Part shown: positions 34,722-42,996 of the stretch, piece after piece | Position numbering within the stretch: position 1 is the stretch's first letter | Layout: each line of letters starts with the position of its first letter | Virus record (IMG/VR): IMGVR_UViG_3300046010_007558 | Location: 1-46,665 of that record | Source: a virus | Strand: one strand, 5' to 3' | DNA length: 46,665 nucleotides | Notes under the pieces: model-generated | Databases searched by the model: none | Told to the model about the DNA's origin: nothing | What the model saw: only the letters and a program-made list of their open reading frames with translations | Position numbers and translations under genes: made by a program

Positions 34722-35867
34722 ATGCAAAAAAATATCCCATTATTTAAAGTTTTTATGTCAGATTCCGCAGCAGCGGAAGTCACCAAAGTTTTGAACTCTG
34801 GCTTCATTGGACAAGGCCCAAAAGTTGAAGAGTTTGAGAAAGAACTGCGTTCTTATTTCAACCACGATTATGTTTTGACACTGAACGCAGGTACTTCTGT
34901 ACTTCATTTAGCATTGCATCTTTTAAAAAAACCGACAGATTCTTGGTCTGGTTTAGAAGATGGTGATGAAGTTCTTGCTACCCCATTAACTTGCACGGCA
35001 TCTAATTGGCCTATACTTGCAAATGGTTTGAAGATTAAATGGGTAGATATTGATCCAAAAACATTAAATATGGATTTGGATGATTTGGCTAGAAAAATAT
35101 CTCCAAAAACAAAAGTAATAATGCTTGTACATTGGGGTGGGTATCCAAATGATTTAGATAAAATAAAGCAGATACAAGAAACCGCAAAAGCTATGTACGG
35201 TTTCAAGCCAGCAGTAATAGAAGATGGGGCACACTCATTTGGTTCAACTTATAAGGGTAAACCAATAGGCACTCATGGTAATCTAACCATATATTCTTTA
35301 CAAGCTATTAAACATATTACTAGCGTAGATGGTGGATTACTATTGAGTCCTCATAGAGAATTACACAAAAGAGCAAAACTAACCAGATGGTATGGAATTG
35401 ATAGAGATTCAGATAGAAAAGATTTTAGATGTGAAGCTGATATTGAGGAATGGGGATTTAAATTTCACATGAATGATGTGTGTGCTGCAATAGGTAAAGA
35501 AAACTTAAAGTATAGTAATAAAATAATTTCTAAGCATAAAGAAAATGCGAAATTTTATGATTCTAATTTGAATAACATTTCTGGATTAAGACTCTTGGAA
35601 AGACAACAAGGGTATGATTCTTCCTTCTGGATTTATAGCATACTTGTAGATAGACGAGATGATTTTTCTAGGTACATGAAGGAAAAGGGTATAATGACAT
35701 CTCAGGTTCATGAAAGAAACGATAAGCATACTTGTGTGCGGCAATATAGATCTCAGTTACCTACCTTAGATCAAACAATAGGTAAACTATCAGCCTTGCC
35801 AGTCGGCTGGTGGGTATCCAACGAAGATACTGAATATGTTGTTGATTGTATTAAAAGAGGTTGGTAA
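34722..35867 (+). CDS. DegT/DnrJ/EryC1-type sugar aminotransferase
   Basis: 381 residues. PLP-dependent transfer of an amino group to a keto-sugar nucleotide. Seen are SGFIGQGPKVEEFEKEL, LNAGTSVLHLAL, PLTCTASNWPIL, VIEDGAHSFG (PLP-binding Asp) and SLQAIKHITSVDGG with Schiff-base Lys197. The C-terminus has the substrate-binding FWIYSILVDRRDDF segment and SALPVGWWV. Length is usual for the family. It would supply an amino-sugar to the neighbouring transferases. The TAA overlaps the next ATG (TAATG). Confidence 0.92.
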   Translation: MQKNIPLFKVFMSDSAAAEVTKVLNSGFIGQGPKVEEFEKELRSYFNHDYVLTLNAGTSVLHLALHLLKKPTDSWSGLEDGDEVLATPLTCTASNWPILANGLKIKWVDIDPKTLNMDLDDLARKISPKTKVIMLVHWGGYPNDLDKIKQIQETAKAMYGFKPAVIEDGAHSFGSTYKGKPIGTHGNLTIYSLQAIKHITSVDGGLLLSPHRELHKRAKLTRWYGIDRDSDRKDFRCEADIEEWGFKFHMNDVCAAIGKENLKYSNKIISKHKENAKFYDSNLNNISGLRLLERQQGYDSSFWIYSILVDRRDDFSRYMKEKGIMTSQVHERNDKHTCVRQYRSQLPTLDQTIGKLSALPVGWWVSNEDTEYVVDCIKRGW

Positions 35868-36595
35868 TGGTGAAGTGTTTAAAAATAATTTCTTGTTTTT
35901 TTGGGAAAAGAAGAAAATTTAATAATAATCCTACAACTCCAGAAGAGTGCCTAAAGTTTTTGAAAGAGTCAATTGAATTAGATATTAATCTAGATTCTGG
36001 AGAGCCTATGGATATTCTATTAATTAACAATAAAAATAACTTTTTAGAAGGAGATTCTTATGTTAATTCTTTAAAAGGGACAAAAACAAAAAATGGAATT
36101 ATTAAAGTAGTAGTTAGAGAAAATGTTGGTGGATCTTTTGGATCTTTTTCTGATGGTTTCGATATGTGTAAACATGATTATGGTTACTTCCTATTCAATG
36201 AAGATGACATACGAATCTTGAAAGAAAATTACTTTTCTCAGTCGATAGAAAAATTAAATACAGACAAACAAATTGGATTTGTTGCTTTTGCTCCAATCCA
36301 TAGGGGCAATCCAATCCATTCTGGTGGAGGATTTGGTATTACATCATCAAAAATTATAACATCTATTTTAGGAGATAGTAAAATAGCATATGAAAAATCG
36401 GTTGATTATTCTGCTCTACAAAGAAATGAAATAGAGTTTACAAATATGTACGATAGGGCTGGTTTAACGATTGTTAATTTAGATCAATATTGTACCTTGG
36501 CAAGTAATTATACTTTACACGCTTCTCAAAATAGACCACCGTATAACACAGAAATTCTTAGTGGGAAACCATTCTTATATAAAGTGGGCTTTTAA
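35867..36595 (+). CDS. GT-A-fold glycosyltransferase-like protein
   Basis: 242 residues from the ATG in a TAATG overlap (an upstream TTG is less likely). The central part reads MDILLINNKNNF, VVVRENVGGSFGSF and YFLFNEDDIRI, where Asn-Glu-Asp-Asp takes the place of the DxD metal/nucleotide-sugar motif. A glycine-rich IHSGGGFGIT follows. The order matches family 2-like transferases, although the usual C-terminal acceptor domain is short. Within the cassette it likely adds one sugar. Confidence 0.68.
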   Translation: MVKCLKIISCFFGKRRKFNNNPTTPEECLKFLKESIELDINLDSGEPMDILLINNKNNFLEGDSYVNSLKGTKTKNGIIKVVVRENVGGSFGSFSDGFDMCKHDYGYFLFNEDDIRILKENYFSQSIEKLNTDKQIGFVAFAPIHRGNPIHSGGGFGITSSKIITSILGDSKIAYEKSVDYSALQRNEIEFTNMYDRAGLTIVNLDQYCTLASNYTLHASQNRPPYNTEILSGKPFLYKVGF

Positions 36596-37245
36596 TGAAT
36601 AACAAGTATATCCCGATATGTGTCAATCCACCAGCAGCCTTGTATGGTGGATCTAATACAGAGCCTTTAGCATCTATGGGAATGTCTTGCTTTTTAGATC
36701 CTATGGGTGATAAATTTTGTGAAGGTGTATCTATCTTAGATTATGGATGCGGAGCAGGTATTTTAGCAAACCATATCAGTAAACAACTTAAAAATTTTAC
36801 TTATTATGGTTTGGAACCTCAAAGTAAGCACGGAGAAGAACGCTTATCTCTAGCTAAACAATATATATCGGATCCTAGATGTAGTTTTGGTTTTATAGAA
36901 CACGAATTAATTACTACATTAAAGAAAAAAATAGATTCGATTATCTTGATATCTGTTTTTACTCATCTGGAAGATCGAGATATAATTAATACTTTAGATT
37001 CTTTATGTAGAGTATTTGATCATAACCCTGAGTGTGATATAATATTTTCTTGTTTTTTAAGTACTGAAAAAAGATTAGTAAATTTTATGCCTCACATATG
37101 GTCAAGATTTTTTGGTGAAAGTTACATACCTATTTCAGTATTAGAAAATTACTGTAAAAATAAAAATTTAAGTTTAACTCATTGTACGAGTTTTTTGGCT
37201 CAAGGAAATTACATGCACGAAATTTTTAGGATTAAAAAATTATGA
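36595..37245 (+). CDS. SAM-dependent methyltransferase
   Basis: 216 residues in TAATG overlap with the previous gene. SAM motif I is ILDYGCGAG (47-55), followed by the acidic YYGLEPQ strand end (motif II) and SIILISVFTHLEDRDI (motif III/IV-like, 'FTHL'). It is class I and small, without DNA-methylase catalytic motifs such as DPPY or PC. The cassette context suggests methylation of a sugar or of a glycan end. Confidence 0.82.
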   Translation: MNNKYIPICVNPPAALYGGSNTEPLASMGMSCFLDPMGDKFCEGVSILDYGCGAGILANHISKQLKNFTYYGLEPQSKHGEERLSLAKQYISDPRCSFGFIEHELITTLKKKIDSIILISVFTHLEDRDIINTLDSLCRVFDHNPECDIIFSCFLSTEKRLVNFMPHIWSRFFGESYIPISVLENYCKNKNLSLTHCTSFLAQGNYMHEIFRIKKL

Positions 37246-37817
37246 TTGGCTGGAACGAATCTATAAAAAAAGAATTAGGTTTTTGCGGGAACAATGTTTT
37301 TATTGGTCACAATGTATTGTTCACTAACCCAAAAGAAGTTTTTTTAGGTGATAATGTTAGAATAGATCCTTTTTCCTTAATTACCACTAAATTAAAAGTA
37401 GGAAACTTTGTACAAATATGTTCTCATACCGTTTTAGGTGGTGGGGCTGCACATCAAATAACATTAGGTGATTGGACCTTTATAGGTTATGGATCTAAAT
37501 TATTTTGTGCTTCCGAAGATTACAGTGGGGAATTCGGACCTGTAAATGAATTTTGGGGAAACAATAAAATATTTAGAGGGGATATCACTATAAATGATTA
37601 TGCTGGGGTAGCATCAGATGTTATGCTTTTCCCGGGGGTTCAAATTCCAGAAGGTTGCACCATAGGTGCTAAAAGTTTTGTACACACTAAAAATAAACTA
37701 GAGCCGTGGTCCATATGGTTAGGTAACCCATTGACTTTCCATAAAGAAAGAAACAAAAGTCAGATTATAAAAAATGCAAAGGATATTAATTTTTACAAGG
37801 AAAGAGCAAAAAAATGA
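37242..37817 (+). CDS. Left-handed beta-helix acyltransferase (hexapeptide repeat)
   Basis: 191 residues. Hexapeptide repeats are visible as NNVFIGHNVLF, FLGDNVRIDP, VGNFVQICSHTVLGGGAAH, LGDWTFIGYG, INDYAGVASDV and PEGCTIGAKSFV. The end PWSIWLGNPLTFHKER is the usual 'G.PAk..r' terminator of O-acetyltransferases. The HQI histidine in GGAAHQ may be catalytic. It would acetylate (or acylate) a sugar hydroxyl or amine. ATGA overlaps at both ends tie it to the cassette. Confidence 0.88.
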   Translation: MIGWNESIKKELGFCGNNVFIGHNVLFTNPKEVFLGDNVRIDPFSLITTKLKVGNFVQICSHTVLGGGAAHQITLGDWTFIGYGSKLFCASEDYSGEFGPVNEFWGNNKIFRGDITINDYAGVASDVMLFPGVQIPEGCTIGAKSFVHTKNKLEPWSIWLGNPLTFHKERNKSQIIKNAKDINFYKERAKK

Positions 37818-38680
37818 AAAATTATAAACATGATTCTTCTTCTATGAATTGGCCTTGGTGTGAGTCGCCCTTTTTTTACGATATTCTAAATGCACAAAAT
37901 TTTTCTAATTCTGAAAAGGAGCTAGTAACTCAATATCATGAAGAGGGTTATTGTATAGTTGATTTAGATCTTTCTCAAACAGATCTATCTAACATGAGAC
38001 AAGAGGTTGATCGTATAAACAATTCCGATGCTGTTAAATTGCAGGATTCTGGGTATCATTATTCCAAGGGTAAGAGGATTTTTGAGGCATGGAAGAGTAG
38101 TGATTTACTAAAAAGTTTGTCTTTAAATAGTAAAATTTTAGACATACTCAATTTACTGTATCAAAGAAAACCTATTCCATTTCAGACAATAACTTTTAAC
38201 TATGGTAGTAATCAGCCTTTGCATAGTGATACAATTCACTTTCATTCCCTACCACATAGATGGTTAGTAGGAGCTTGGGTAGCTTTAGAAGATATGGATG
38301 AAAATAATGGATCTTTAATTTATGTTCCAAAAAGCCACAAGTTACCAGTGTTTGATTTTTATGACTTAAATATTTCAACTCCTAAATTTGGGGAACAGTT
38401 TGATGCCTATTCTGAGTATGAAAATTTCATAGCACAACTAATAGATTCTAAAAAATTAGAAAAAAGAACCTTGAAGTGTAAGGCAGGGTCTGTTTTGATT
38501 TGGGCGGCTAATTTAGTTCATGGTGGTGACATTATACGAGATACAAATAGATCTAGGTACAGTCAAGTAACTCACTATTATTTTGATGGGTGTGATAAGT
38601 ATTACACTCCAATGTTTTCGGACGCATGGAAAGGGTCTTTTTCTGAAAAAAATCTAAAGGAGAAGAATTTTTATGTCTAA
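37814..38680 (+). CDS. Phytanoyl-CoA-dioxygenase-like Fe(II)/2-oxoglutarate oxygenase
   Basis: 288 residues. The double-stranded beta-helix metal triad is LHSDTIHF (H137, D139) and NLVHGGDI (H236), with R248 (NRSRYSQVTHYYF) for 2-oxoglutarate. WVALEDMDENNGSLIYVPKSH is the typical PhyH loop. Such enzymes hydroxylate small molecules, lipids or sugars. In this cassette it could modify a nucleotide-sugar or an attached glycan. ATGA overlap upstream; overlaps the next gene by 8 bases. Confidence 0.88.
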   Translation: MKNYKHDSSSMNWPWCESPFFYDILNAQNFSNSEKELVTQYHEEGYCIVDLDLSQTDLSNMRQEVDRINNSDAVKLQDSGYHYSKGKRIFEAWKSSDLLKSLSLNSKILDILNLLYQRKPIPFQTITFNYGSNQPLHSDTIHFHSLPHRWLVGAWVALEDMDENNGSLIYVPKSHKLPVFDFYDLNISTPKFGEQFDAYSEYENFIAQLIDSKKLEKRTLKCKAGSVLIWAANLVHGGDIIRDTNRSRYSQVTHYYFDGCDKYYTPMFSDAWKGSFSEKNLKEKNFYV

Positions 38681-39353
38681 TTGGGAAAAAGAATATCTAG
38701 CTTATATGGATGAAAGAGATAAAAAGATAAAAACTATTGTCGCTTTTGGAGGCTCTGGAGGTTTAGCGCAAAAAACACTTCCATACTTAAAAAATTACAA
38801 TGTAAAGTATTTGTCATCCAAAGACTGTGATGTAAGAGATTATTCTCAAGTAGAACATCATATAAAAGGCTCTGATGGGTGTATTTATTTTTCTGTTGTA
38901 AACCATGATAACCTAATAGCTAACTTGAATGAGGGGGAGGTAAAACATTCACTTGATGTCAATGTACTTGGTTTCATAAATGTATTAAAAGCAAGTGCAA
39001 ATGAGTACAAAACAAAAGGTTTAGGTAGAGTAATTTACATATCTTCCATATTAAGTAGTAGCCCAATAAAAGGCACAAGCATTTACGCAGCTAGTAAATC
39101 TTTTTGTGAAACTATGGTTAAAGTTTATGCACAGGAAAATGCTAAATTTGGAATAACTTGCAACAGTATTCAATTGGGCTACTTTGATGCTGGCTTAGTA
39201 TACAAGGTTCCAGAACCTGTTATATCGAATGTGAAACAATCAATTCCACTAAAAAGATTTGGAGACTGTATGGAACTAAGTATTCTAATTGAATCTATTT
39301 TAAAAAACGATTATTTATCTGGGGCTAATATCAAATTAGCAGGAGGTCTTTGA
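38673..39353 (+). CDS. Short-chain dehydrogenase/reductase
   Basis: 226 residues. The dinucleotide-binding loop is FGGSGGLAQK (25-34), with an Asp-Val pair (CDVRD) for the cofactor and NVLGFINVL. The active site is SSILSS followed by YAASK (Y138, K142), and the C-terminus is LSGANIKLAGGL, the usual 'TG..i.vdGG'. The first glycine of the classical TGxxxGxG is shifted, but the pattern holds. It probably oxidises or reduces a keto-sugar as part of this cassette. Confidence 0.88.
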   Translation: MSNWEKEYLAYMDERDKKIKTIVAFGGSGGLAQKTLPYLKNYNVKYLSSKDCDVRDYSQVEHHIKGSDGCIYFSVVNHDNLIANLNEGEVKHSLDVNVLGFINVLKASANEYKTKGLGRVIYISSILSSSPIKGTSIYAASKSFCETMVKVYAQENAKFGITCNSIQLGYFDAGLVYKVPEPVISNVKQSIPLKRFGDCMELSILIESILKNDYLSGANIKLAGGL

Positions 39354-39354
39354 T

Positions 39355-40089
39355 ATGTCAAATTTAAAATATTTAATATTACTAGCTTATTACAAAAGAC
39401 CAAAAATAGTTTTAAATGCGTTGGATAGTATAAAAAAATTAAAGTATGAAAACTGGGAATTACACTTTATAGATGATTCTGGTGATTCCTCTTTTAAGGA
39501 CACTTTATTTTCTTTTGGATTGCCGACAGACAAAGTAAGATACTTCCCCATTTTGGACACCGATGAAGTTAAGAAAAAAAATGGGGGATCCAGACACGGG
39601 GAGTTCCTCAATAATTCTATAAAAAATACGGATAGTGATGTGGTTATTATCTTATGTGATGACGATGCTCTGTGTTCTGATTATTTAAATAACTTAAATA
39701 TCTTCTATTCAAATAAAAATAATATGTGGGGATACTGTCATGTCCTATTTTTCGACCCATATGAAGAAAAAATTGAACAAGCTAAACCATACCCTAAAAA
39801 CCCTGAACTTGGTTGGTGTATGCTAAATATACCTAGATGCCCAACTTCACCTGTTAATAGATTAGATGGGTCTCAGATTACATTTAGAATAAGTGCATTA
39901 AAAGAAAAAAACATAACATACCCTTATCCACAAACAACTAATTTGGATCGTGCTATACTCCAACAAATGTATTCCAACTACGGTGAATGTAAGTTTACTT
40001 CCTGTATTGGACAATATAAAGGTTGGTTTACTAAACAGTTAGGTTTCCGAGAAAGAGTTACAAATGATATTTTTACGGATAATCCGTAA
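39355..40089 (+). CDS. Family 2-like GT-A glycosyltransferase
   Basis: 244 residues. LLAYYKRPKIVLNALDSIKK is the typical GT2 start, HFIDDSGDSS follows as the UDP-binding strand, and VVIILCDDDALCSDYL holds the DxD metal motif. The rest resembles the acceptor half, with Trp/Cys-rich segments (GWCMLNIPRCP). It ends the cassette, with only 1 base separating it from the dehydrogenase gene. Inverting transfer from a nucleotide-sugar is expected. Confidence 0.83.
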   Translation: MSNLKYLILLAYYKRPKIVLNALDSIKKLKYENWELHFIDDSGDSSFKDTLFSFGLPTDKVRYFPILDTDEVKKKNGGSRHGEFLNNSIKNTDSDVVIILCDDDALCSDYLNNLNIFYSNKNNMWGYCHVLFFDPYEEKIEQAKPYPKNPELGWCMLNIPRCPTSPVNRLDGSQITFRISALKEKNITYPYPQTTNLDRAILQQMYSNYGECKFTSCIGQYKGWFTKQLGFRERVTNDIFTDNP

Positions 40090-40107
40090 CTTTAGTAATA
40101 CTTAAAT

Positions 40108-40115
40108 CTATATAA
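40108..40115 (+). promoter_or_regulatory. Candidate promoter element (CTATATAA) after the sugar cassette
   Basis: Lies in a 107-base gap between the last glycosyltransferase and mazG. The gap holds no other recognisable signal, apart from AATTATAATTT at about 40144. Confidence 0.35.
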
Positions 40116-40196
40116 TATTGGGACCGTCATAGTTCAACTCCAAATTATAATTTAAATAACTTAGGAAAAACTAAACAGGATGACTCTAATACCAAT

Positions 40197-40517
40197 ATGA
40201 ACTTTAGTCAATACCAACAACAAGCTAAACAATACGCAATTTATAAGGATCGAATCCTATACCCTACACTAGGTCTTGCATCTGAGGCAGGAGAAGTGTG
40301 TGGTAAAGTTAAGAAAGTACTTAGAGATTCACAAGGGTTCTTCTCTCCTGAAGATAAAGAACAGATAAGATCAGAGCTAGGTGATGTACTTTGGTATATT
40401 GCAGCAGTCTGCTCGGATTTGGATCTAGACATGAACACAGTAGCCTCAGACAACATTATAAAACTACAGGATAGAATGAATCGCAATAAGATTAAAGGAT
40501 CTGGAGATAATAGGTGA
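40197..40517 (+). CDS. mazG: MazG-like nucleoside triphosphate pyrophosphohydrolase
   Basis: 106 residues. The all-helical MazG motif is LGLASEAGEVCGKVKK (E30, E33) and then ELGDVLWYIAAVC (E60, D63); these residues bind Mg2+ for hydrolysis of NTPs to NMP and pyrophosphate. Phage versions can act on dNTPs or ppGpp-like targets, or clean the pool. It is a single-domain version. The ribosome site is weak. Confidence 0.9.
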   Translation: MNFSQYQQQAKQYAIYKDRILYPTLGLASEAGEVCGKVKKVLRDSQGFFSPEDKEQIRSELGDVLWYIAAVCSDLDLDMNTVASDNIIKLQDRMNRNKIKGSGDNR

Positions 40518-40521
40518 AATT

Positions 40522-41304
40522 ATGAGAAAATATTTACTAGGTGTAGTTATAGCATTAATGGTGGCAGTCCCTGTTCTAATCTCTCAGGTCAGGAGAGGCC
40601 GGATTGTTGAGGTAACTCCACAGAGCCATCCAGCCACTACGACAAATGGTTTGGATTACGATTTTGTAGAGTTACAAGGAACTCAAGATTGTTGGTTCTA
40701 CTACGGTCAGGATCAAGAGTGTGATCTTAAGTTCCTAAGATTCCCTGCATACACAGGCACTGCTCCATTACGGGAAGTTAGATTGCAGTTGCGGTGGCAT
40801 ATAAGTTGGGCAGGCAAGTATGAGAACTTGCATCCAACCCATTTCTGGAACGATCCCACAAATGAGATTGGCAACCCCGGAACACTAAATCCATTGAACG
40901 GCCTACCTTGGGGATTTAATTGGTATACTTGGGCTTGGGCAACCACAGAGGGTGGTAATATGTTAGCCCTATCACAACTCCCTAGTATAACAATAGATGA
41001 CTGCTTCTACGGATATATTGCTCCTTTTGATGGTACGCTAGACTTCCAAGGAGATAGTGGTGGTATAGATTTTACGGAGTGGAGTGTCTGCTTACAGCCT
41101 AACTATTGGACAGAAGCTGTTTGTATCATACAGCATCCATTCTATCTACAAACTTTTACAGACCCTGATGGTGTAGTCGAGCTAACATTCAAGTCTGGTG
41201 CATTCCCACAGATAGAACATCCTTGGGGCAATTCAGGCATGGCATATGAATTTAATAGTTATTGGGACATATCATTGGATAAGATCCAGTATGTGACATA
41301 CTGA
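40522..41304 (+). CDS. Exported or membrane-anchored beta-rich protein, host-like
   Basis: 260 residues. The N-terminus MRKYLLGVVIALMVAVPVL is a signal peptide or anchor, followed by an Arg-rich RRGR. The rest is rich in Trp, Tyr, Asp and Pro with six Cys, and contains alternating beta segments (FLRFPAYTGTAPLREVRLQL, then WDISLDKIQYVTY at the end). This resembles extracellular beta-sandwich domains of bacterial surface proteins ('choice-of-anchor'-type), but the match is by impression only. Base composition is more G/C-rich than neighbours, hinting at acquisition from a bacterium. Possible roles are lysis, superinfection exclusion or host-surface change; none is shown. Confidence 0.6.
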   Translation: MRKYLLGVVIALMVAVPVLISQVRRGRIVEVTPQSHPATTTNGLDYDFVELQGTQDCWFYYGQDQECDLKFLRFPAYTGTAPLREVRLQLRWHISWAGKYENLHPTHFWNDPTNEIGNPGTLNPLNGLPWGFNWYTWAWATTEGGNMLALSQLPSITIDDCFYGYIAPFDGTLDFQGDSGGIDFTEWSVCLQPNYWTEAVCIIQHPFYLQTFTDPDGVVELTFKSGAFPQIEHPWGNSGMAYEFNSYWDISLDKIQYVTY

Positions 41305-41322
41305 AAAAAAGGTAATTATTGG

Positions 41323-41359
41323 CTCCTACCAACTCTAATAAGTTGGTAGGAGTTTTTTT
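41323..41359 (+). terminator. Rho-independent terminator before the deaminase gene
   Basis: The 12-bp stem CTCCTACCAACT / AGTTGGTAGGAG with a 6-base loop is followed by T7. The T-run touches the next ATG. Confidence 0.93.
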
Positions 41360-41746
41360 ATGGATGATGTCCCGCCGCCGATGCGTGTAGCCAAAAAACA
41401 AGCTTATCAGTCTAGATCTAGATTTAAAATAGGAGCTGCTATTGCTAGAGGCAATAAGATCCTTTCTGCTGCTCATAACATCATGAAGACACATCCTGAG
41501 TTTGGATCAGGTAAATACATGAATCTTCATGCAGAGGGGCACGCCATTTATAAGGCTATTAGAATGGGTTTAGATCTAAACGGTGCTACCATTTACATTT
41601 ACAGAAAAAACAATAATTTGGCAAAGCCTTGTAAGTTTTGCCAAGCTTTAATTAACAAGTACGGAATCACAAATGTGGTTTACAGTGGAGAATTTAATGG
41701 ATCAATCAGTTTTGAAAAAACTAAAAAACGCAGGATTGCTGTCTGA
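41360..41746 (+). CDS. Cytidine/deoxycytidylate deaminase-family protein
   Basis: 128 residues. The zinc site is HAEGHA (H57, E59) and PCKFC (C91, C94), the full HAE...PCxxC set of the deaminase superfamily. SRFKIGAAIARGNKILSAAHN is the usual N-terminal substrate loop. T4 dCMP deaminase feeds dUMP to thymidylate synthase, and here ThyX is present upstream. Whether the substrate is dCMP, cytidine or another base is open. The start may be the ATG at 41381 (residue 8), since the first ATG directly follows the terminator. It overlaps the recombinase gene by 50 bases. Confidence 0.87.
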   Translation: MDDVPPPMRVAKKQAYQSRSRFKIGAAIARGNKILSAAHNIMKTHPEFGSGKYMNLHAEGHAIYKAIRMGLDLNGATIYIYRKNNNLAKPCKFCQALINKYGITNVVYSGEFNGSISFEKTKKRRIAV

Positions 41747-42686
41747 CACAACTACCGACTTAGGGTTTATACCTACTGGTAGTTATGCATTGAATAAAAT
41801 CATATCTGGGGATTATACTAAAGGAGTTCCTGTAGGTATGATAACTCAAATTCATGGGGAAGCATCTACAGCTAAAACTGTATTTGCTACTCACATTTTA
41901 AGAGAGGCGCAAGCATTGAAATACTATACAATGCTTGTCGATAGCGAAAATGCTTATAACCCTAAGTTTGCTGAAAAATTGGGGTTAAATCCAGAAACTT
42001 TAATTTATGCTGCTCCAGAAACTCTTGAAGATTGTTTCAATGTAATTGAAGACACCATAAAATCTATAAGGGAGTCTGATAAGGATACTCCGATAGTCGT
42101 GGTTTATGATAGTATTGCGGTAAGCCCTTCTAAGGCAGAATACGAAGCTGTTGGTTATGAAGCCAATAATATGCAGGGAGCAGTAAGGGCCAAAGCCACA
42201 GGATCCTGCCTAAGGAAGATAAATCCCTTGATGCGTAAGTACAAGGTTGCCTTAGTTATAATTAACCAAATAAGAAATAAAGTAGGTGTAATGTATGGTA
42301 GCCCAGATACAATGGCAGCGGGAGGTAAATCCTTAGAATACTATCTCGGGGTTAATCTAAAGACCATTTCTAATAAGACCTCAGACCTAATTAAGGATGA
42401 CTCAGGCAAGGTTATAGGCATTAAGGGATCTATAAGGAATACGAAAAACAAAGTATCTGTTCCTTTTAAGGAATGCGAGTTTGAATTAATTTACGATGAT
42501 GGGATTAGTCCTTTTACAGGACTTTTACCTTTGCTAGAACAGGATAATTTAGTGCAGAGATCAGGTGCATGGTATACTGTTTCTGGCACAGAAAAGAAGT
42601 TCCAATCTAAAGATTTTATTGAAATGTTAAAAAATAATAAAGAACAAGCATTTCAACACATACGAGAATTAATTAAATTTATTTAA
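41697..42686 (+). CDS. RecA/UvsX-type recombinase
   Basis: 329 residues from the ATG at 41697 with GGAG upstream; a longer frame to 41673 lacks a site. Walker A is GEASTAKT (54-61), a variant of GPESSGKT with Ala for Gly before Lys. VVYDSIAVSP is Walker B, LVIINQIRNK is motif 3, and TMAAGGKSLEYYLGVNL is the L2/DNA-binding region. It forms filaments on ssDNA for recombination-dependent replication, together with the gp32-like, UvsY-like and SbcCD-like proteins here. The N-terminal region is short, as in UvsX-type enzymes. Confidence 0.9.
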   Translation: MDQSVLKKLKNAGLLSDTTTDLGFIPTGSYALNKIISGDYTKGVPVGMITQIHGEASTAKTVFATHILREAQALKYYTMLVDSENAYNPKFAEKLGLNPETLIYAAPETLEDCFNVIEDTIKSIRESDKDTPIVVVYDSIAVSPSKAEYEAVGYEANNMQGAVRAKATGSCLRKINPLMRKYKVALVIINQIRNKVGVMYGSPDTMAAGGKSLEYYLGVNLKTISNKTSDLIKDDSGKVIGIKGSIRNTKNKVSVPFKECEFELIYDDGISPFTGLLPLLEQDNLVQRSGAWYTVSGTEKKFQSKDFIEMLKNNKEQAFQHIRELIKFI

Positions 42687-42704
42687 ATAAAGGGAAGAAC
42701 ACTA

Positions 42705-42712
42705 CTATAATT
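42705..42712 (+). promoter_or_regulatory. Candidate promoter element (CTATAATT)
   Basis: Lies in the 42-base gap after the recombinase, 16 bases before the next ATG; an AAGGG ribosome site follows. No terminator and no -35 box are visible in the gap. Confidence 0.35.
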
Positions 42713-42728
42713 TAAGTAAGGGAACACC

Positions 42729-42995
42729 ATGAGAGAACAAGATTTGTACAAACAATTGGAGTCCCTTATTGATTCTGCTTTTAAGGATCTGTTCAAGGAG
42801 AAAAATATTATGCAAACACCTCAACCTAGTTCAAATACACAAGTTAAGAATACCCAAAATACTCCCTGTAAGTATTCCACAATTAAGGAATATACCGAAG
42901 CAACTGGTAAAAGGTTTAGAATGACCAAGGAACAGTTGCAAAGAGGCATTTCCCGTGAGGAAGCTTTTAGAGAGTTTATTCAATCTGCTGACTGA
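42729..42995 (+). CDS. Unrecognised small protein
   Basis: 88 residues with a good AAGGGA site. The N-terminal helix MREQDLYKQLESLIDSAF and a C-terminal helix (TKEQLQRGISREEAFREF) flank a Gln/Asn/Thr-rich linker. A single Cys lies in TPCKYST. No motif recognised. It is the first gene of a run of small genes leading to the AAA+ unfoldase, with the next start 1 base after its stop. Confidence 0.6.
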   Translation: MREQDLYKQLESLIDSAFKDLFKEKNIMQTPQPSSNTQVKNTQNTPCKYSTIKEYTEATGKRFRMTKEQLQRGISREEAFREFIQSAD

Positions 42996-42996
42996 A

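Noticed and set aside
36595-37245. Methyltransferase as a DNA methylase protecting ACGT or CCWGG
   Set aside because: It lacks DPPY/NPPF or PC-type catalytic motifs and a recognition domain, and lies in a sugar cassette; the avoided sites are absent anyway, so protection is not needed.
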